DNA of 64,000 nt from Bacteroidia bacterium (GCA_033391075.1 JAWPMV010000001.1:2108001-2172000), one strand, 5' to 3'; numbered from the stretch's first letter, positions 25,581 to 34,836 are shown. Notes: generated by a model from the letters alone, not told the origin. Numbers and translations are program-made.

Positions 25581-26456
25581 CTAGGCTTTATTTAAACTCA
25601 GCATGTTTTCGATTCCATTTCCCTGATAGATGGCTCGTGTGGTTTTATCCAGGCTTTCATTATAAGCTTCAATGGGTTCCCTTAGAGCCATGAAATCCAC
25701 GACTGTTCTAAAGGGTTTTTTTCCAAAGGGAAGTTCCAGCAAATCGACTACTGCATCTGCCACTCGCTGAGGTCTTTGCATAGGACTGCTTTCCATATAT
25801 TGATGAAAGGCTTTGATGGAGGCAGTTGGGGCATGTACCATTTCGCCATAGCCTTTGGCTCGTTCCGGATCACTGGGTTCTATCATAGCACCCATGAAGG
25901 TAGTAGGGAAACCTCCGGGCTCAATGATGCAATTTTCAATACCGAATGGGGAGAGTTCTGCTCGATAGCCTTCCACCATAGATTCAAGGGCGTATTTGGA
26001 AGAAGAATACATCGCAAGGAAGGGGACGGTAACTCTACCTATGCAACTGGAAGTATGCAATATCGTTCCTTTTCCTTGTTTGCGGAAATGAGGCAGGACT
26101 GCTCGCATCAATCTTTGGACACCGAATACATTTACTTCGTATACACGCTTCATGTCTTCGACGCTGAAAAGTTCCTGAATGCCATTGGAACCTATGCCCG
26201 CATTATTGAAAACGATATCCAGGCCTCCCAGCAATTCCAGGGCCTTGGCAATACCGGCATTTACACTGGCATCATCTGTAACATCCATTTCCACCAGCTG
26301 GATTCCTGCTGCCCTCAATTCTGCAGAGATATCTGCATTTTTTCCACTTGTGGAACGCATAGTACCTACTAGCTGGTAGCCTTTGCTCTGAAGACTTTTA
26401 CATGTTAGAGAACCGAAAGCTCCGCTGGCCCCTGTTATTAAAATTTTCTTACTCAT
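25581..26456 (-). CDS. Short-chain dehydrogenase/reductase (classical SDR)
   Basis: 291 aa. The NAD(P) motif is TGASGAFG (8-15). NNAG is at 84-87, the catalytic Ser in TSSC near 136, and YSSSK (Y150, K154) is the active-site pair. R34 in TMRS suggests NADPH preference. The C-terminal substrate loop includes EPGGFPTTFMG. The upstream region carries two copies of a box also found in front of the adjacent AraC regulator gene, so it is probably under that regulator. Confidence 0.93.
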   Translation of the reverse strand: MSKKILITGASGAFGSLTCKSLQSKGYQLVGTMRSTSGKNADISAELRAAGIQLVEMDVTDDASVNAGIAKALELLGGLDIVFNNAGIGSNGIQELFSVEDMKRVYEVNVFGVQRLMRAVLPHFRKQGKGTILHTSSCIGRVTVPFLAMYSSSKYALESMVEGYRAELSPFGIENCIIEPGGFPTTFMGAMIEPSDPERAKGYGEMVHAPTASIKAFHQYMESSPMQRPQRVADAVVDLLELPFGKKPFRTVVDFMALREPIEAYNESLDKTTRAIYQGNGIENMLSLNKA

Positions 26457-26519
26457 GTCTTTGAATTATTTTTTATTTGATTGCTATAATTCAAAGCTCA
26501 AGCTTTTGAAGTGGGCAGG

Positions 26520-26552
26520 ATAGCACAAATCAGGGAAGCTATAACACAAATC
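26520..26552. promoter_or_regulatory. Two AraC-type boxes upstream of the SDR gene
   Basis: ATAGCACAAATC (26520-26531) and ATAACACAAATC (26541-26552) are direct repeats spaced by exactly 21 bp, two helical turns. The same 12-mer is found upstream of the AraC gene at 27544-27555. They lie 64-96 bp before the SDR start, a position fit for an activator. Confidence 0.65.
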
Positions 26553-26589
26553 GCGGGAAATAGAGAAAAGTATGTTATTTCAAGAATTT

Positions 26590-27501
26590 CTAGTTGTTTG
26601 CCTGTCGGTATTCAAGGGGAGTCATCCCCATTTTTTTCTTGAATAGCCTGCCGAAATAATGGGGATAGTTGAATCCTAAAATATAGGCGATTCCACTAAC
26701 CGAATCCTCAGAACTCAATAGAAGATCTTTGGCTTTATCGAGAAGAAAATCATTGATGTGATTTTTGGCTGATCTTCCGGTTTCTTTGGCGAGCAGATCA
26801 CTCAGGTAGGATGGCGATAAATTGCATTGATCGGCCAGGTATTGGATGCTGGGTTGTCCGATCTCTGTCAGTTTATCCTCATGATAATATTGTTGTAGAA
26901 GACTTTCTACTTTGGCAACCACATCATGGTTTTGTGCGGCTCGGGTCAGGAATTGCCTTTCGTAGAAGCGGACAGAATAGTTGAGCATCAACTCGATATT
27001 TGATACCAAAACCTGTTGGCTGTGGTGATCTATCCGCTCATTGATCTCGTTTCGGATCATGTCTATGCAATTGATAAGAATTTCTTCTTCCTTGTCAGAC
27101 AAATGCAGGGCTTCATGGATTTCATAATTAAAAAAGTTATAGCTATCCATTTTTCCGGCAAGGCTGGTGTTTCGAATCAGGTCCGGATGAAAATAGAGCA
27201 ACCAGCCATTTACTTCCCCTAATTCCTGGGTTTTGGTGACCGTAAAGACTTGTTTAGGAGCGGAAAAGAGGAGCGCGCCTTCAGTGAAGTCCAAATGAGT
27301 TCTGCCATAATCCAGGCCGCAATTTGAATCCTTCAGCGCAATGCAATACAGATCTGAGCTAAAGCTCGTTCCAATATCTTCTTCTCTATGGACCAGTTTT
27401 GAGGTGTCTATGACCGTTATAAGGGGATGTGGAGGCTTGCCCAAATTCAAGGATTCATGGACATTTGCTATAGTCTTCTGTTTGATGAGTGGCTTGGCCA
27501 T
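26590..27501 (-). CDS. AraC family transcriptional regulator
   Basis: 303 aa. An N-terminal cupin-like sensing domain (to about 170) is followed by a helical linker and a C-terminal double helix-turn-helix (about 215-300). The second HTH closes with the family signature VSGIAYILGFNYPHYFGRLF, then KKKMGMTPLEYR. Bacteroidota regulators of this subgroup commonly sit beside SDR genes of the kind seen here. Its start is preceded by a box matching those before the SDR gene, which suggests autoregulation. Confidence 0.92.
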   Translation of the reverse strand: MAKPLIKQKTIANVHESLNLGKPPHPLITVIDTSKLVHREEDIGTSFSSDLYCIALKDSNCGLDYGRTHLDFTEGALLFSAPKQVFTVTKTQELGEVNGWLLYFHPDLIRNTSLAGKMDSYNFFNYEIHEALHLSDKEEEILINCIDMIRNEINERIDHHSQQVLVSNIELMLNYSVRFYERQFLTRAAQNHDVVAKVESLLQQYYHEDKLTEIGQPSIQYLADQCNLSPSYLSDLLAKETGRSAKNHINDFLLDKAKDLLLSSEDSVSGIAYILGFNYPHYFGRLFKKKMGMTPLEYRQANN

Positions 27502-27543
27502 ATTGTTGATTTTTACAAAAATCCGCTTTAATCATAAAAAGCT

Positions 27544-27555
27544 ATAACACAAATC
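27544..27555. promoter_or_regulatory. AraC-type box upstream of the AraC gene
   Basis: ATAACACAAATC, identical to the second SDR box; the shared context extends to AGCTATAACACAAATC. It lies 43-54 bp before the AraC start. A poorer match, TTTACAAAAATC, is at 27512-27523. Confidence 0.6.
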
Positions 27556-27799
27556 CCTGATTTTTCCTTTATGCGATATTAACTCAATTTCTATCCATTT
27601 TCCAGCAGGGCCTAGTGTCTGCCCAGGTTATATAGTTTACTACTGGAATGCCAGTTTCCAGCCTTTCACCTTTATAGCATTTTTTCAGGAAATTTCTCTT
27701 AAGAATATTTGCAGATCATTGATTTAACCATCCAAACTTAGTCAGACTCGGGTATTCATATTATTCCTTGTAGAGAGAATTGAAATGCAGAGGTAGCAC

Positions 27800-28669
27800 T
27801 TACTTCAAGTATTTCCAACTGGACACTAAGTTGAAATCAGGCGTGGCCTCATACATTTGATCCAGGGCCCATTTGTGATTGTCTCCAACAATGATGAGCA
27901 GTCGATCTCCTGTTTTCGCAAGCTTTAATGTATTGGCGAGCATTCGCAGATTTCGCCTATACCATCTTCCCAACCAGTCCGGACCCACCCAATTCTTTTG
28001 GATACCTACACGCAATTCGAGCATATGCATACGCTGGGCATTGATCTTTTGTTTTTCCGGGGAATTCAGGATTGCGATATGATCTTTCGGACTTTGGTCT
28101 TTGAGGAATTTCTGATTGCTACTAAAATTGCTTTGTAATGGCTCCATAAATTTATCGTAGAAACCCGCATCCTGCTCTTCTGCATATTGTAAAAATAAGT
28201 CAAAAGAAAAAGGATCGTCCTCTGTGCTAAATTCTTCCAGTGATCCTATATGCTCGGTTTGATCGTCAAAAAGGTAGAGACTATCGTGTCCCATTTCTCG
28301 GGCAAGACGAAAGCCCAATTGATAGACCTCATTGTTTTTATCTGATAGATCTAAGGAATCTTTGAGATAGAGTTGATAGGCCTTGTTTACTTCTTCCATG
28401 CGATGGGGTTCCCATTCAAGGACTATTTTAGTTGCAGGATATGCCGTTAATTGTTCTACCAAAGCTTTGATACTTGCCTGCTCCTCTTCACCTAAAACCT
28501 CTCGCCCAAAATGAAAAGTCCCCAGAACCATTACCTCTGCAATAGCGAGAGAATCATAGTTTTTTAAAGAATGTGCTGCCTCCTCCAATGGGGTCATACT
28601 AACTTTTTGCTGAACTTCCTGGCAAGCGAAAGAGGATAAAAAAATAAATAGGAAGTGGATAGGCTTCAT
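27800..28669 (-). CDS. DUF5694 family lipoprotein
   Basis: 289 aa with a lipoprotein signal (SSFAC, Cys16). The domain opens with VMVLGTFHFGRE, followed by KIVLEWEPHRM and FDDQTEH, and ends with LLIIVGDNHKWALDQM. This is the pattern of DUF5694, which I regard as distantly related to the TraB/TIKI metalloprotease-like fold (GTxH start, GxxH end). Function is not established. It appears monocistronic. Confidence 0.85.
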   Translation of the reverse strand: MKPIHFLFIFLSSFACQEVQQKVSMTPLEEAAHSLKNYDSLAIAEVMVLGTFHFGREVLGEEEQASIKALVEQLTAYPATKIVLEWEPHRMEEVNKAYQLYLKDSLDLSDKNNEVYQLGFRLAREMGHDSLYLFDDQTEHIGSLEEFSTEDDPFSFDLFLQYAEEQDAGFYDKFMEPLQSNFSSNQKFLKDQSPKDHIAILNSPEKQKINAQRMHMLELRVGIQKNWVGPDWLGRWYRRNLRMLANTLKLAKTGDRLLIIVGDNHKWALDQMYEATPDFNLVSSWKYLK

Positions 28670-28738
28670 AGATAAGCTAATTGTGTGTGAATGTTAGGTA
28701 GACGAAATCGGCCGAAATAAAGATGCATAGTCTCCGCT

Positions 28739-30169
28739 CTACTCATTTTCCTTACTCATTTGACCAATTGCTTTTATAGCTTCGAGATGTCCTCGGAATA
28801 CGTTTTCTTTCTTAAATACCTCCATCGGAATATCAACGGCCACTCCATTGGCTTCAAAGTATTCACCTGCAGGATTTAGGAGCTTTTGATTGGAAATCGT
28901 AACATAATAATCATGGATAGATTTCCCCAGCATACCCGAAAGAATGCCCAGACTGGGGGTACCGACTATTTGTACATTGGGAAGGGCATCCATCATCATG
29001 GCAAAGCCTTCTGCTGCACTTCTGCTGATGTCCGTGCTTAGGAGATACACATCTTTTGTATAGCGGGCCGTTTTTGAAGGATAAATTCGGACTTGATCTT
29101 CTGTATGATAGCTTCCATCATAAAAGACCTGAGAATCATAAGCTTTGTGTATTTCCTCTGTAAAAAATGAAGCAATTGTCAAGGCAGAGGCATCATAGCC
29201 TCCGAAATTGAAACTGATATCGATGATCATTGCTCTGGTATCCTGAAGAGAATCAATGATGATCTTCATGTGTTTTCGGATGGAGTCTATTTGCTGCATT
29301 CGGCTAAATTCCCTTCCCAAAAATCCTGCAAAAGAATGAATGTGTAGGTAGCCAATATTATCCTGCGTTTTTCCCCATTCCAATTTGCCATTCAAAACCT
29401 TCTTCCCTTTCCCCAGCAAAATAGAATCGGCTATGAGTCGGTAATTATTGCTGAAGAAATGATTGAAGTATTGATTCAACTCCTTTATTTCATTTTGTTC
29501 TTCGAATGTCTCTTGTACGATTAATGCGGAAGGCGTTACACGATACTGAAGGCTTTGACCTTCTGTATTTATGATTTTGGTGTGTTGATCTTTGCAAGCT
29601 GTTGCAATCGCACCCATGTATTGAAAGAGCTTGCTATCATCAGCCTTCAGACTGTCAGAATAGCTTGAAAAGAGTTTGTCCCAATCCAGCTCTCTTCTTT
29701 GCTGAAAGGCGTAATTTTCTTCCATAGTCTCTCGGTACAAGGCAAACTGGTCCTTGGGTGTTAATTGGACCATTTCAGAAAAAGTAAGGCAGGGACTAGG
29801 AAGGGACTCTATCCGAATGAAATCTTTTTTCGTCTGTAGGTTTTCAGTTCCTTCCCCATAATCCGTCAGGTAAAGTTGTAGGGTGTCATGGAGCAACCTG
29901 AAACTGCTTTGGGAGTTGAGCAGGCCTTCCAGGTAATCGTTTTTTTCTTTATAGCAGAAAGATTGCGTATAGCTGTAAAGGAGGAGACTATCTTCTCTTG
30001 CTTCCAGGAGATACCCATTGCCGATGGATTTCCACAAACCAAGAATTTCAGGGTTTGTCTTTCCCCGCTCTAGCATATAACAGCTAGCTAATGGCTGATA
30101 GCTAGATTGTTCTGAGTTTGTGCAAGCTGAGAAGAGGAAACATGCCAAAAGTAGTTTCGTGATATTCAT
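28739..30169 (-). CDS. S41 family peptidase (tail-specific protease type), lipoprotein
   Basis: 476 aa. Lipoprotein signal LFSAC (Cys16). The S41 catalytic domain starts near residue 265. The strand-turn RAMIIDISFNFGGYD corresponds to the DLRxNxGG block, and DISRSAAEGFA gives the nucleophile S384. IVGTPSLGILSGM and NGVAVDIPMEV complete the fold. I see no PDZ domain of clear identity; the first 260 residues resemble tricorn-like or orphan N-terminal regions in Bacteroidota S41 lipoproteins. Confidence 0.88.
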   Translation of the reverse strand: MNITKLLLACFLFSACTNSEQSSYQPLASCYMLERGKTNPEILGLWKSIGNGYLLEAREDSLLLYSYTQSFCYKEKNDYLEGLLNSQSSFRLLHDTLQLYLTDYGEGTENLQTKKDFIRIESLPSPCLTFSEMVQLTPKDQFALYRETMEENYAFQQRRELDWDKLFSSYSDSLKADDSKLFQYMGAIATACKDQHTKIINTEGQSLQYRVTPSALIVQETFEEQNEIKELNQYFNHFFSNNYRLIADSILLGKGKKVLNGKLEWGKTQDNIGYLHIHSFAGFLGREFSRMQQIDSIRKHMKIIIDSLQDTRAMIIDISFNFGGYDASALTIASFFTEEIHKAYDSQVFYDGSYHTEDQVRIYPSKTARYTKDVYLLSTDISRSAAEGFAMMMDALPNVQIVGTPSLGILSGMLGKSIHDYYVTISNQKLLNPAGEYFEANGVAVDIPMEVFKKENVFRGHLEAIKAIGQMSKENE

Positions 30170-30353
30170 GATGGATGGATTTTGTGGCAGAATCTTTATC
30201 TAAAGATCGGTCGAAATCCCATTTAGATGCATGAGGTCATCTAAGGTAAGCTGGCTTTCATTCCCATCTGCCAAATACTCTATCAAGACATCCTTTTATT
30301 CGGCCAAGTCTTCATTTTTTTCTGGCTATCCATCAATCGGAAATTTTTATGAG

Positions 30354-30372
30354 AAGGCTTGAATAAAGCCTT
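30354..30372 (-). terminator. Hairpin after the amidohydrolase gene
   Basis: AAGGCTT (30354-30360) and AAGCCTT (30366-30372), loop 5 nt, 21 nt past the stop at 30393. On the minus strand it is followed by CTCATAAAAATTT, a modest T tract. Confidence 0.45.
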
Positions 30373-30392
30373 TTGTATCCTAACGGCCTTTC

Positions 30393-31364
30393 CTAAAGGG
30401 CCTTATGTTGGGCAATTTCTTCAGCTGAAAGTTCCAGGAAGCTAGCTGCATTATTATAAAAGATATCCTCCTTTTGTTCTAAACTCAGGAAGTCAGCAGA
30501 ATTAACGGCTTCTATGGCTTCTTCGATTGTGCCTGGCCATTCCATTTGGTCTGAACCAAACATGATTCTTTTACCAAAACCAGCCTGAACCAATCCTTTC
30601 AAGAAGTGGTGAAATTCAGCTTTTGGTAAAGCCCAACTTATTACCCCTAGATCTACATAAACCTGGAGATGTGCATACATCAAGGCCTTCATATCCTCCA
30701 GATAGGGCCAGCCCGAATGCATAATGTAGATTTTCATGCTGGGCCGTTTCAGTAATATTTCTTCCAGAGCCAGAGGTTTTACCTGATTAGCTCTTGTCTT
30801 GGGATAGGCAAAATAGGCTCCTCCCGGAGGCCCTCCTGGATACATATGGTAAGCAATGGGAATTTGCAGTTCTTCTGCCAGGTCAAAATAGGGCCTTATT
30901 CCTTCATCCGTTGGTAGGAGCCCTTGATAATTGGGAGCTACCTCTCCGATAATATCCAATTGGCCCTTAGCGTGTATTTCTCTAAGTTCCTCAATGGGAA
31001 AACTTTGCCCTTTTCCACTCAAAATCAAATCGGGAGCAGCTTCTTTCCAATCTTCAGCATACTGTGAAACAAAGGCTTTGACAATCTTGTGCTTTTCAAA
31101 GATAGCAAAGCATTCTTCTTTATGTGCTTCGAGAGAAGCAGAGGCTTTATAAGACTTTCCGGTTAGAGGATTGGGAGGCATATCCTGGCCAAATAAAGGG
31201 CTGGGATTCTTAAAAGCATGCAAATGCATATCAATAATAGGCCCTGCATAGTTTTTTGATTCTGTGTCCTGCTTTTCCTGTTCAGCACTTAGGCTACAAG
31301 AACTCAAAATACTGCCAAACAAGATGCAAAGAATTAGAATAGCGTGTGTGCGCATGAATTTCAT
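30393..31364 (-). CDS. Amidohydrolase 2 (ACMSD-like TIM-barrel) lipoprotein
   Basis: 323 aa. Lipoprotein signal ILSSC (Cys23). The metal site begins with DMHLHAFKN (H47, H49). Later blocks are PIAYHMYPG, IYIMHSGWPYLEDMKALMY, VYVDLGVISW and RIMFGSDQMEWPG, in which the SD is the usual catalytic Asp. These features fit amidohydrolase family 2. The substrate is unknown; relatives include decarboxylases and lactone hydrolases. Confidence 0.9.
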   Translation of the reverse strand: MKFMRTHAILILCILFGSILSSCSLSAEQEKQDTESKNYAGPIIDMHLHAFKNPSPLFGQDMPPNPLTGKSYKASASLEAHKEECFAIFEKHKIVKAFVSQYAEDWKEAAPDLILSGKGQSFPIEELREIHAKGQLDIIGEVAPNYQGLLPTDEGIRPYFDLAEELQIPIAYHMYPGGPPGGAYFAYPKTRANQVKPLALEEILLKRPSMKIYIMHSGWPYLEDMKALMYAHLQVYVDLGVISWALPKAEFHHFLKGLVQAGFGKRIMFGSDQMEWPGTIEEAIEAVNSADFLSLEQKEDIFYNNAASFLELSAEEIAQHKAL

Positions 31365-31481
31365 GTTTAAGGCTAAATCTCAGACTGTCAATTAAGTACA
31401 GAGATAGTTAAGATCAGGATTTTTTATTCAATAATAAAATCCTTTCCTATACCCTTACGAAATTCAAACTGGATTTACATT

Positions 31482-32315
31482 TCAGAATGATGCCTGGCTG
31501 TCGAGAATTTTGAATAGGATAGCATTCAGTTTTTCCGGCTGATCAATGGCAATAAAGTGGCCACATTTTTCAATATAGTGTCGGGGAACTTCCGGATTTT
31601 CTTCACTTAGCTTCTTGATGTGCGCATAGCAGAGAGGGTCTTGAGCAGCTATGATTAAATGCTTTTCAGCTTCGAGCTTTTTGAATTTGTGAGACAGGCC
31701 ACTTACCTCATTTTTCTTTCTGTTTCCCAATGGCTCAGTGAGGGTTCTTCGTTTGATCGCGCTTTCTACCTGGAGAAAAGGAGCACAAATTTCATCAATC
31801 TTTTCCTTTAAGCCGGATCTCCCACTTTTTGTATTGGTTTTGAGTACCTGACGTATGCCAAAAGGACTCACAAAAATATCTCTGAGTAGGGGAGTATGCA
31901 GGATAAATTCACTGCTTGCATCCAGGGGAGTCTTCATGGGATAAACAACTGTATTGAGCAGGATGAGCCGTTTTACTTTTTCCGGGTTTTCATCTGCCCA
32001 TAAAATAGCTGCAGGACCTCCAATATCATGTGCTACCAAATTGATCTTTTCTTCTGGGGCCAGAATTTCGGCCATCAATTGACTCAGGATTTCCTTTTTG
32101 TGGGTAAAGGTATATTGATAATCACTGGGTTTGTCGGAGTTTCCAAAACCTGGCCAGTCTATCCGTATGCATTGGTAGTTATCTTTTAAAGCGACTACCT
32201 GATCGCTCCAAAGCTGTGCATTTGTGGGCCAACCATGTAAAAAGAGTATAGATTCTCCCTTACCTTCCACATAGTATGTGAGCCTATGGCCCTTGAAATT
32301 AAGTGTGTGTGCCAT
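31482..32315 (-). CDS. Alpha/beta hydrolase with Asp nucleophile (haloalkane dehalogenase / epoxide hydrolase group)
   Basis: 277 aa. HGWPTNAQLW (27-36) is the oxyanion-loop block. The nucleophile elbow reads VAHDIGG, with Asp97 rather than Ser, typical of haloalkane dehalogenases and soluble epoxide hydrolases. The catalytic His is in KCGHFIAIDQPE. DWPGFGNSDKP is a family block. Without cap-domain comparison I cannot choose between halide and epoxide substrates. The protein has no export signal. Confidence 0.85.
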   Translation of the reverse strand: MAHTLNFKGHRLTYYVEGKGESILFLHGWPTNAQLWSDQVVALKDNYQCIRIDWPGFGNSDKPSDYQYTFTHKKEILSQLMAEILAPEEKINLVAHDIGGPAAILWADENPEKVKRLILLNTVVYPMKTPLDASSEFILHTPLLRDIFVSPFGIRQVLKTNTKSGRSGLKEKIDEICAPFLQVESAIKRRTLTEPLGNRKKNEVSGLSHKFKKLEAEKHLIIAAQDPLCYAHIKKLSEENPEVPRHYIEKCGHFIAIDQPEKLNAILFKILDSQASF

Positions 32316-32438
32316 AGCTTTATGTACGGAAAATTTGCAAGAAGGCTGACTTAAATTCCAAACATTTCAATTCCTGTAAAAATATTTAGAGTAGATTTGC
32401 TTTCTCTTTTATTTATGCCTGAATCTCTTCCCATTTTT

Positions 32439-32849
32439 CTAAGACCTAAACAGGAAATCTAATTGTTGCTTAAGGTCTTTTGGATTTTGATAGACAATCT
32501 GATACGTTGAGCTGCCTGCTACTGTAGTAGAAGGTTCACTTAATTCCTGCCTCAGATATAATACAGGAATTCCTTTTGCGTGAGCATAACCCACTTCAAC
32601 TCCTACTCCTATAGCTTTTTTGCTTAATTCGGCGATTAATAGATCAGATCGGTCAATTTCCCGAAAGGCTGTTTGCATCATTTCCTTCTCCTGCTCCTTG
32701 CTAAAGTGGTAATGGTCCACAAAAATAAAAACCTCTATTCCTGTTTCCTTCAGGATAGATTGAATATGCCCTAGTTCTTCTTCCAACTTTGGTCGGTTTG
32801 AAAGACTAATGGCTAGATATGCTCTTTTTATAGAAAGAAAATTATTCAT
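32439..32849 (-). CDS. Nucleoside 2-deoxyribosyltransferase-like protein
   Basis: 136 aa from the ATG at 32847-32849 (MNNFLSIKRAYLAISL); upstream ATGs run deeper into the RDD gene. The family pattern is visible: AYLAISLSNRP, then REIDRSDLLIAELSKKAIGVG, EVGYAHAKGIPVLYL. The Glu in VEVGYA is the expected nucleophile. It may cleave or exchange a nucleoside or a related N-glycoside. It overlaps the RDD gene by 8 bp and is probably translated with it. Confidence 0.85.
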   Translation of the reverse strand: MNNFLSIKRAYLAISLSNRPKLEEELGHIQSILKETGIEVFIFVDHYHFSKEQEKEMMQTAFREIDRSDLLIAELSKKAIGVGVEVGYAHAKGIPVLYLRQELSEPSTTVAGSSTYQIVYQNPKDLKQQLDFLFRS

Positions 32850-33381
32850 AGAAATGAACATGTGTATTGAGCCATTTATCATACAAACTTTGCTGCTTTT
32901 GATTCAGGCTAATACTCAGAAAATAGACCAGGAATAAAAGGATACCTAAAATGGATAGGATTCTGATTTGAGGATCCTCCGCAAAATACATGGGTTCAGG
33001 GAATATGATTCCTAGATGAGCTATTTCCCAGGGGAGTAGTTTCAGGAGGGTTCTTGATAAAGCTTTAGCAAAACTGAGTTTCTTACCATTTTCTAGCTGA
33101 GTTACTGCCAATTTCATCCATTTTTTTCCCAGGCTCCCTTTTTTAGTTGAACTGTCTTGAAATGCAAAGTAAAGCCAAACAGGAAGGGAAATACTCAAGA
33201 GAACATATATTTCCATATTCCAGGCATCTTGAAACCAGTCTTTATCTATGCCTATATATCCTCTAATTTTGACCAGAATAAGTTGCTGGATAAATAGCAT
33301 GACTATGGCGAATGCGATAATGCAATCTATCCAATAGGCCAGACTTCGTTTCAGTAAGTAAACTAGTTTTGATTTATCCAT
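32842..33381 (-). CDS. RDD family membrane protein
   Basis: 179 aa with three to four membrane helices. The RDD hallmark is present in degenerate form near the N-terminus (RSLAYWIDCIIAFAIVMLF) together with the second block TKKGSLGKKWMKLAV, which matches the K-G-SLGKxx motif. Function unknown; members may carry ions or lipids. It lies 4 bp from the upstream alpha/beta hydrolase gene and overlaps the deoxyribosyltransferase-like gene. Confidence 0.85.
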   Translation of the reverse strand: MDKSKLVYLLKRSLAYWIDCIIAFAIVMLFIQQLILVKIRGYIGIDKDWFQDAWNMEIYVLLSISLPVWLYFAFQDSSTKKGSLGKKWMKLAVTQLENGKKLSFAKALSRTLLKLLPWEIAHLGIIFPEPMYFAEDPQIRILSILGILLFLVYFLSISLNQKQQSLYDKWLNTHVHFYE

Positions 33382-33385
33382 GAGT

Positions 33386-34162
33386 TTATTTCAGCTGATC
33401 AAGAATAAAATCCAGTAGCTGTTGAGGGTCTTTCAGGGAGTGTGGGTGGTGGCCGACCCCTTCTTTTAGAATAAGCACAATATTTCCTCCTGCAGCCCGA
33501 ATACGTTTAGCCAGCAAAGCAGTGTTTTCTTCATAGGGAACAACTTTGTCAGCCAGTCCGCAAACATGAATCAAGGGGATCTTCGCTTTGACAATAGGTG
33601 AATAATTATCAATGGGATTTCCTCTGAAGTCCTTTACGGTATTTTCATCCAATCCATAAGCCTGCAGACATTTCTCCCACTCTGCTTGACTACCTGGACC
33701 CTCATACAAACCTCCTGGCCAACTCTTGATATCACAAACCGGAGCATCTGCATAAATACAAGCGACTCTTTTCCGATTCCTGGCAGCCCAATTGTATACA
33801 ATCAAGCCTCCTCGACTCATTCCTTCCAGTACAACTTTCTTTTTGAGTTTATATTTTTTCCGGATAAAGCGGTAAAAGTCATTCCAGAGCTGAACGGCTT
33901 CCTCATTACCAAAAAGACCAGCGACATCTACATAAACAAGATGAAAGCCTTTATCCAGGAGCGCTTTGTCCAATTGAGGCTCATGGCCCCAAAAGCGGGC
34001 TCTCCAAATCCATTGCCCATTCATTTCCGTCTTTGGGGAAACAACTTTGGCTTCATGGCCCTTGAAATCAAATTCTTCGACCTCATATTCCGAGAAAGTC
34101 TGGGCTTGTATAGCAAAATGAGACAGGAAGAAGAGCATGCTGAGGAGGAGTTTTACGGGCAT
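33386..34162 (-). CDS. Exported alpha/beta hydrolase
   Basis: 258 aa. Signal peptide ending at IQAQ. The nucleophile elbow is EGMSRGG, giving the catalytic Ser, the acid is probably in CGLADKVVPYEE, and the His in EGVGHHPHSL. The N-terminal block IWRARFWGHEPQLDKALLDK is typical of an esterase or prolyl-oligopeptidase-like group seen in Bacteroidota and Planctomycetes sialate or acyl esterases. The substrate is open. First gene of a probable three-gene unit (33386 down to 32439). Confidence 0.85.
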   Translation of the reverse strand: MPVKLLLSMLFFLSHFAIQAQTFSEYEVEEFDFKGHEAKVVSPKTEMNGQWIWRARFWGHEPQLDKALLDKGFHLVYVDVAGLFGNEEAVQLWNDFYRFIRKKYKLKKKVVLEGMSRGGLIVYNWAARNRKRVACIYADAPVCDIKSWPGGLYEGPGSQAEWEKCLQAYGLDENTVKDFRGNPIDNYSPIVKAKIPLIHVCGLADKVVPYEENTALLAKRIRAAGGNIVLILKEGVGHHPHSLKDPQQLLDFILDQLK

Positions 34163-34191
34163 GAGAAATAGAGGATTGATTGTTCAGTAGT

Positions 34192-34230
34192 CAAGGAGAT
34201 TGCTTAGCTGTAGAATCCGGTTCACAATGA
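34192..34230. repeat. REP-like repeat, partial copy C
   Basis: CAAGGAGATTGCTTAGC, then GGTTCACAATGA. It matches the reverse complement of the left half of copy A (GGGATTGTTTCGCC...CTCACAATGA) and the right half of copies A and B. Only one arm is present. Confidence 0.5.
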
Positions 34231-34362
34231 GCGCTTTGTTACGGGTGTATTCTTATTATTATCTTACCCATTTCTAAAATAGGTATAATAAAAAACAAGG
34301 ACCAAGCCTTGGAGAATTGAAATTAGTCTCTGCACCATGCTATTTTAAGCTAGAGCATCTAC

Positions 34363-34773
34363 TCAAATATTTTTCGCCTGTGAAAGCCGTTTTATGATCT
34401 TTCGTTTTCGTCTTTCCGTAAACAATTTCACCCAGTAGGTCAGGATGATGTCATAGCCTCCAGAAGCTGTTTTTTCTTCAGGGCTTAGGATCGTAATTCC
34501 TGTAGCAACTCTGGAATTTTTCTCATTCCAGCTTCGAATGTGATCGAAATATTCTGTTTTGCTTCCTTCACGGCTCGCGGCGCTTCCCGTAATAAAGAGG
34601 ACTTTCTTCCCTTTAAGTTCATATCCCCCTAAATCTTCCTGCAGGTATTGCTGCAAATAGTTGGCTTCCTCTCTATTCAAATAAGCAGACTTGTCCATAC
34701 CACAAGCATCCAGGCTTTGGGAAAAACCTATTGTACTAAAGATCAATAAGAGAGAGAAAAGTATGTATTTCAT
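34363..34773 (-). CDS. Exported hypothetical protein
   Basis: 136 aa from the ATG at 34771-34773, giving a clean signal peptide (MKYILFSLLLIFSTIGFSQ); an ATG nine bases earlier is also possible. The mature part has a basic C-terminus (ERRKRKIIKRLSQ) and a central strand with KGKKVLFITGSAASREG. A Cys lies in LDACGMDKSAY. No family was recognised. It follows the lipoprotein at 34837-36033 by 63 bp, on the same strand. Confidence 0.65.
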   Translation of the reverse strand: MKYILFSLLLIFSTIGFSQSLDACGMDKSAYLNREEANYLQQYLQEDLGGYELKGKKVLFITGSAASREGSKTEYFDHIRSWNEKNSRVATGITILSPEEKTASGGYDIILTYWVKLFTERRKRKIIKRLSQAKNI

Positions 34774-34836
34774 GTTGAGCATTTAAGCTGGGTCCCTTTT
34801 GTAGAGATACCGATGAATTTAGATGGATAAGCAGCT

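Noticed and set aside
25776-26372. 198-aa forward frame
   Set aside because: Lies entirely within the SDR gene on the other strand. The SDR frame has intact cofactor and catalytic motifs, so this is a shadow.
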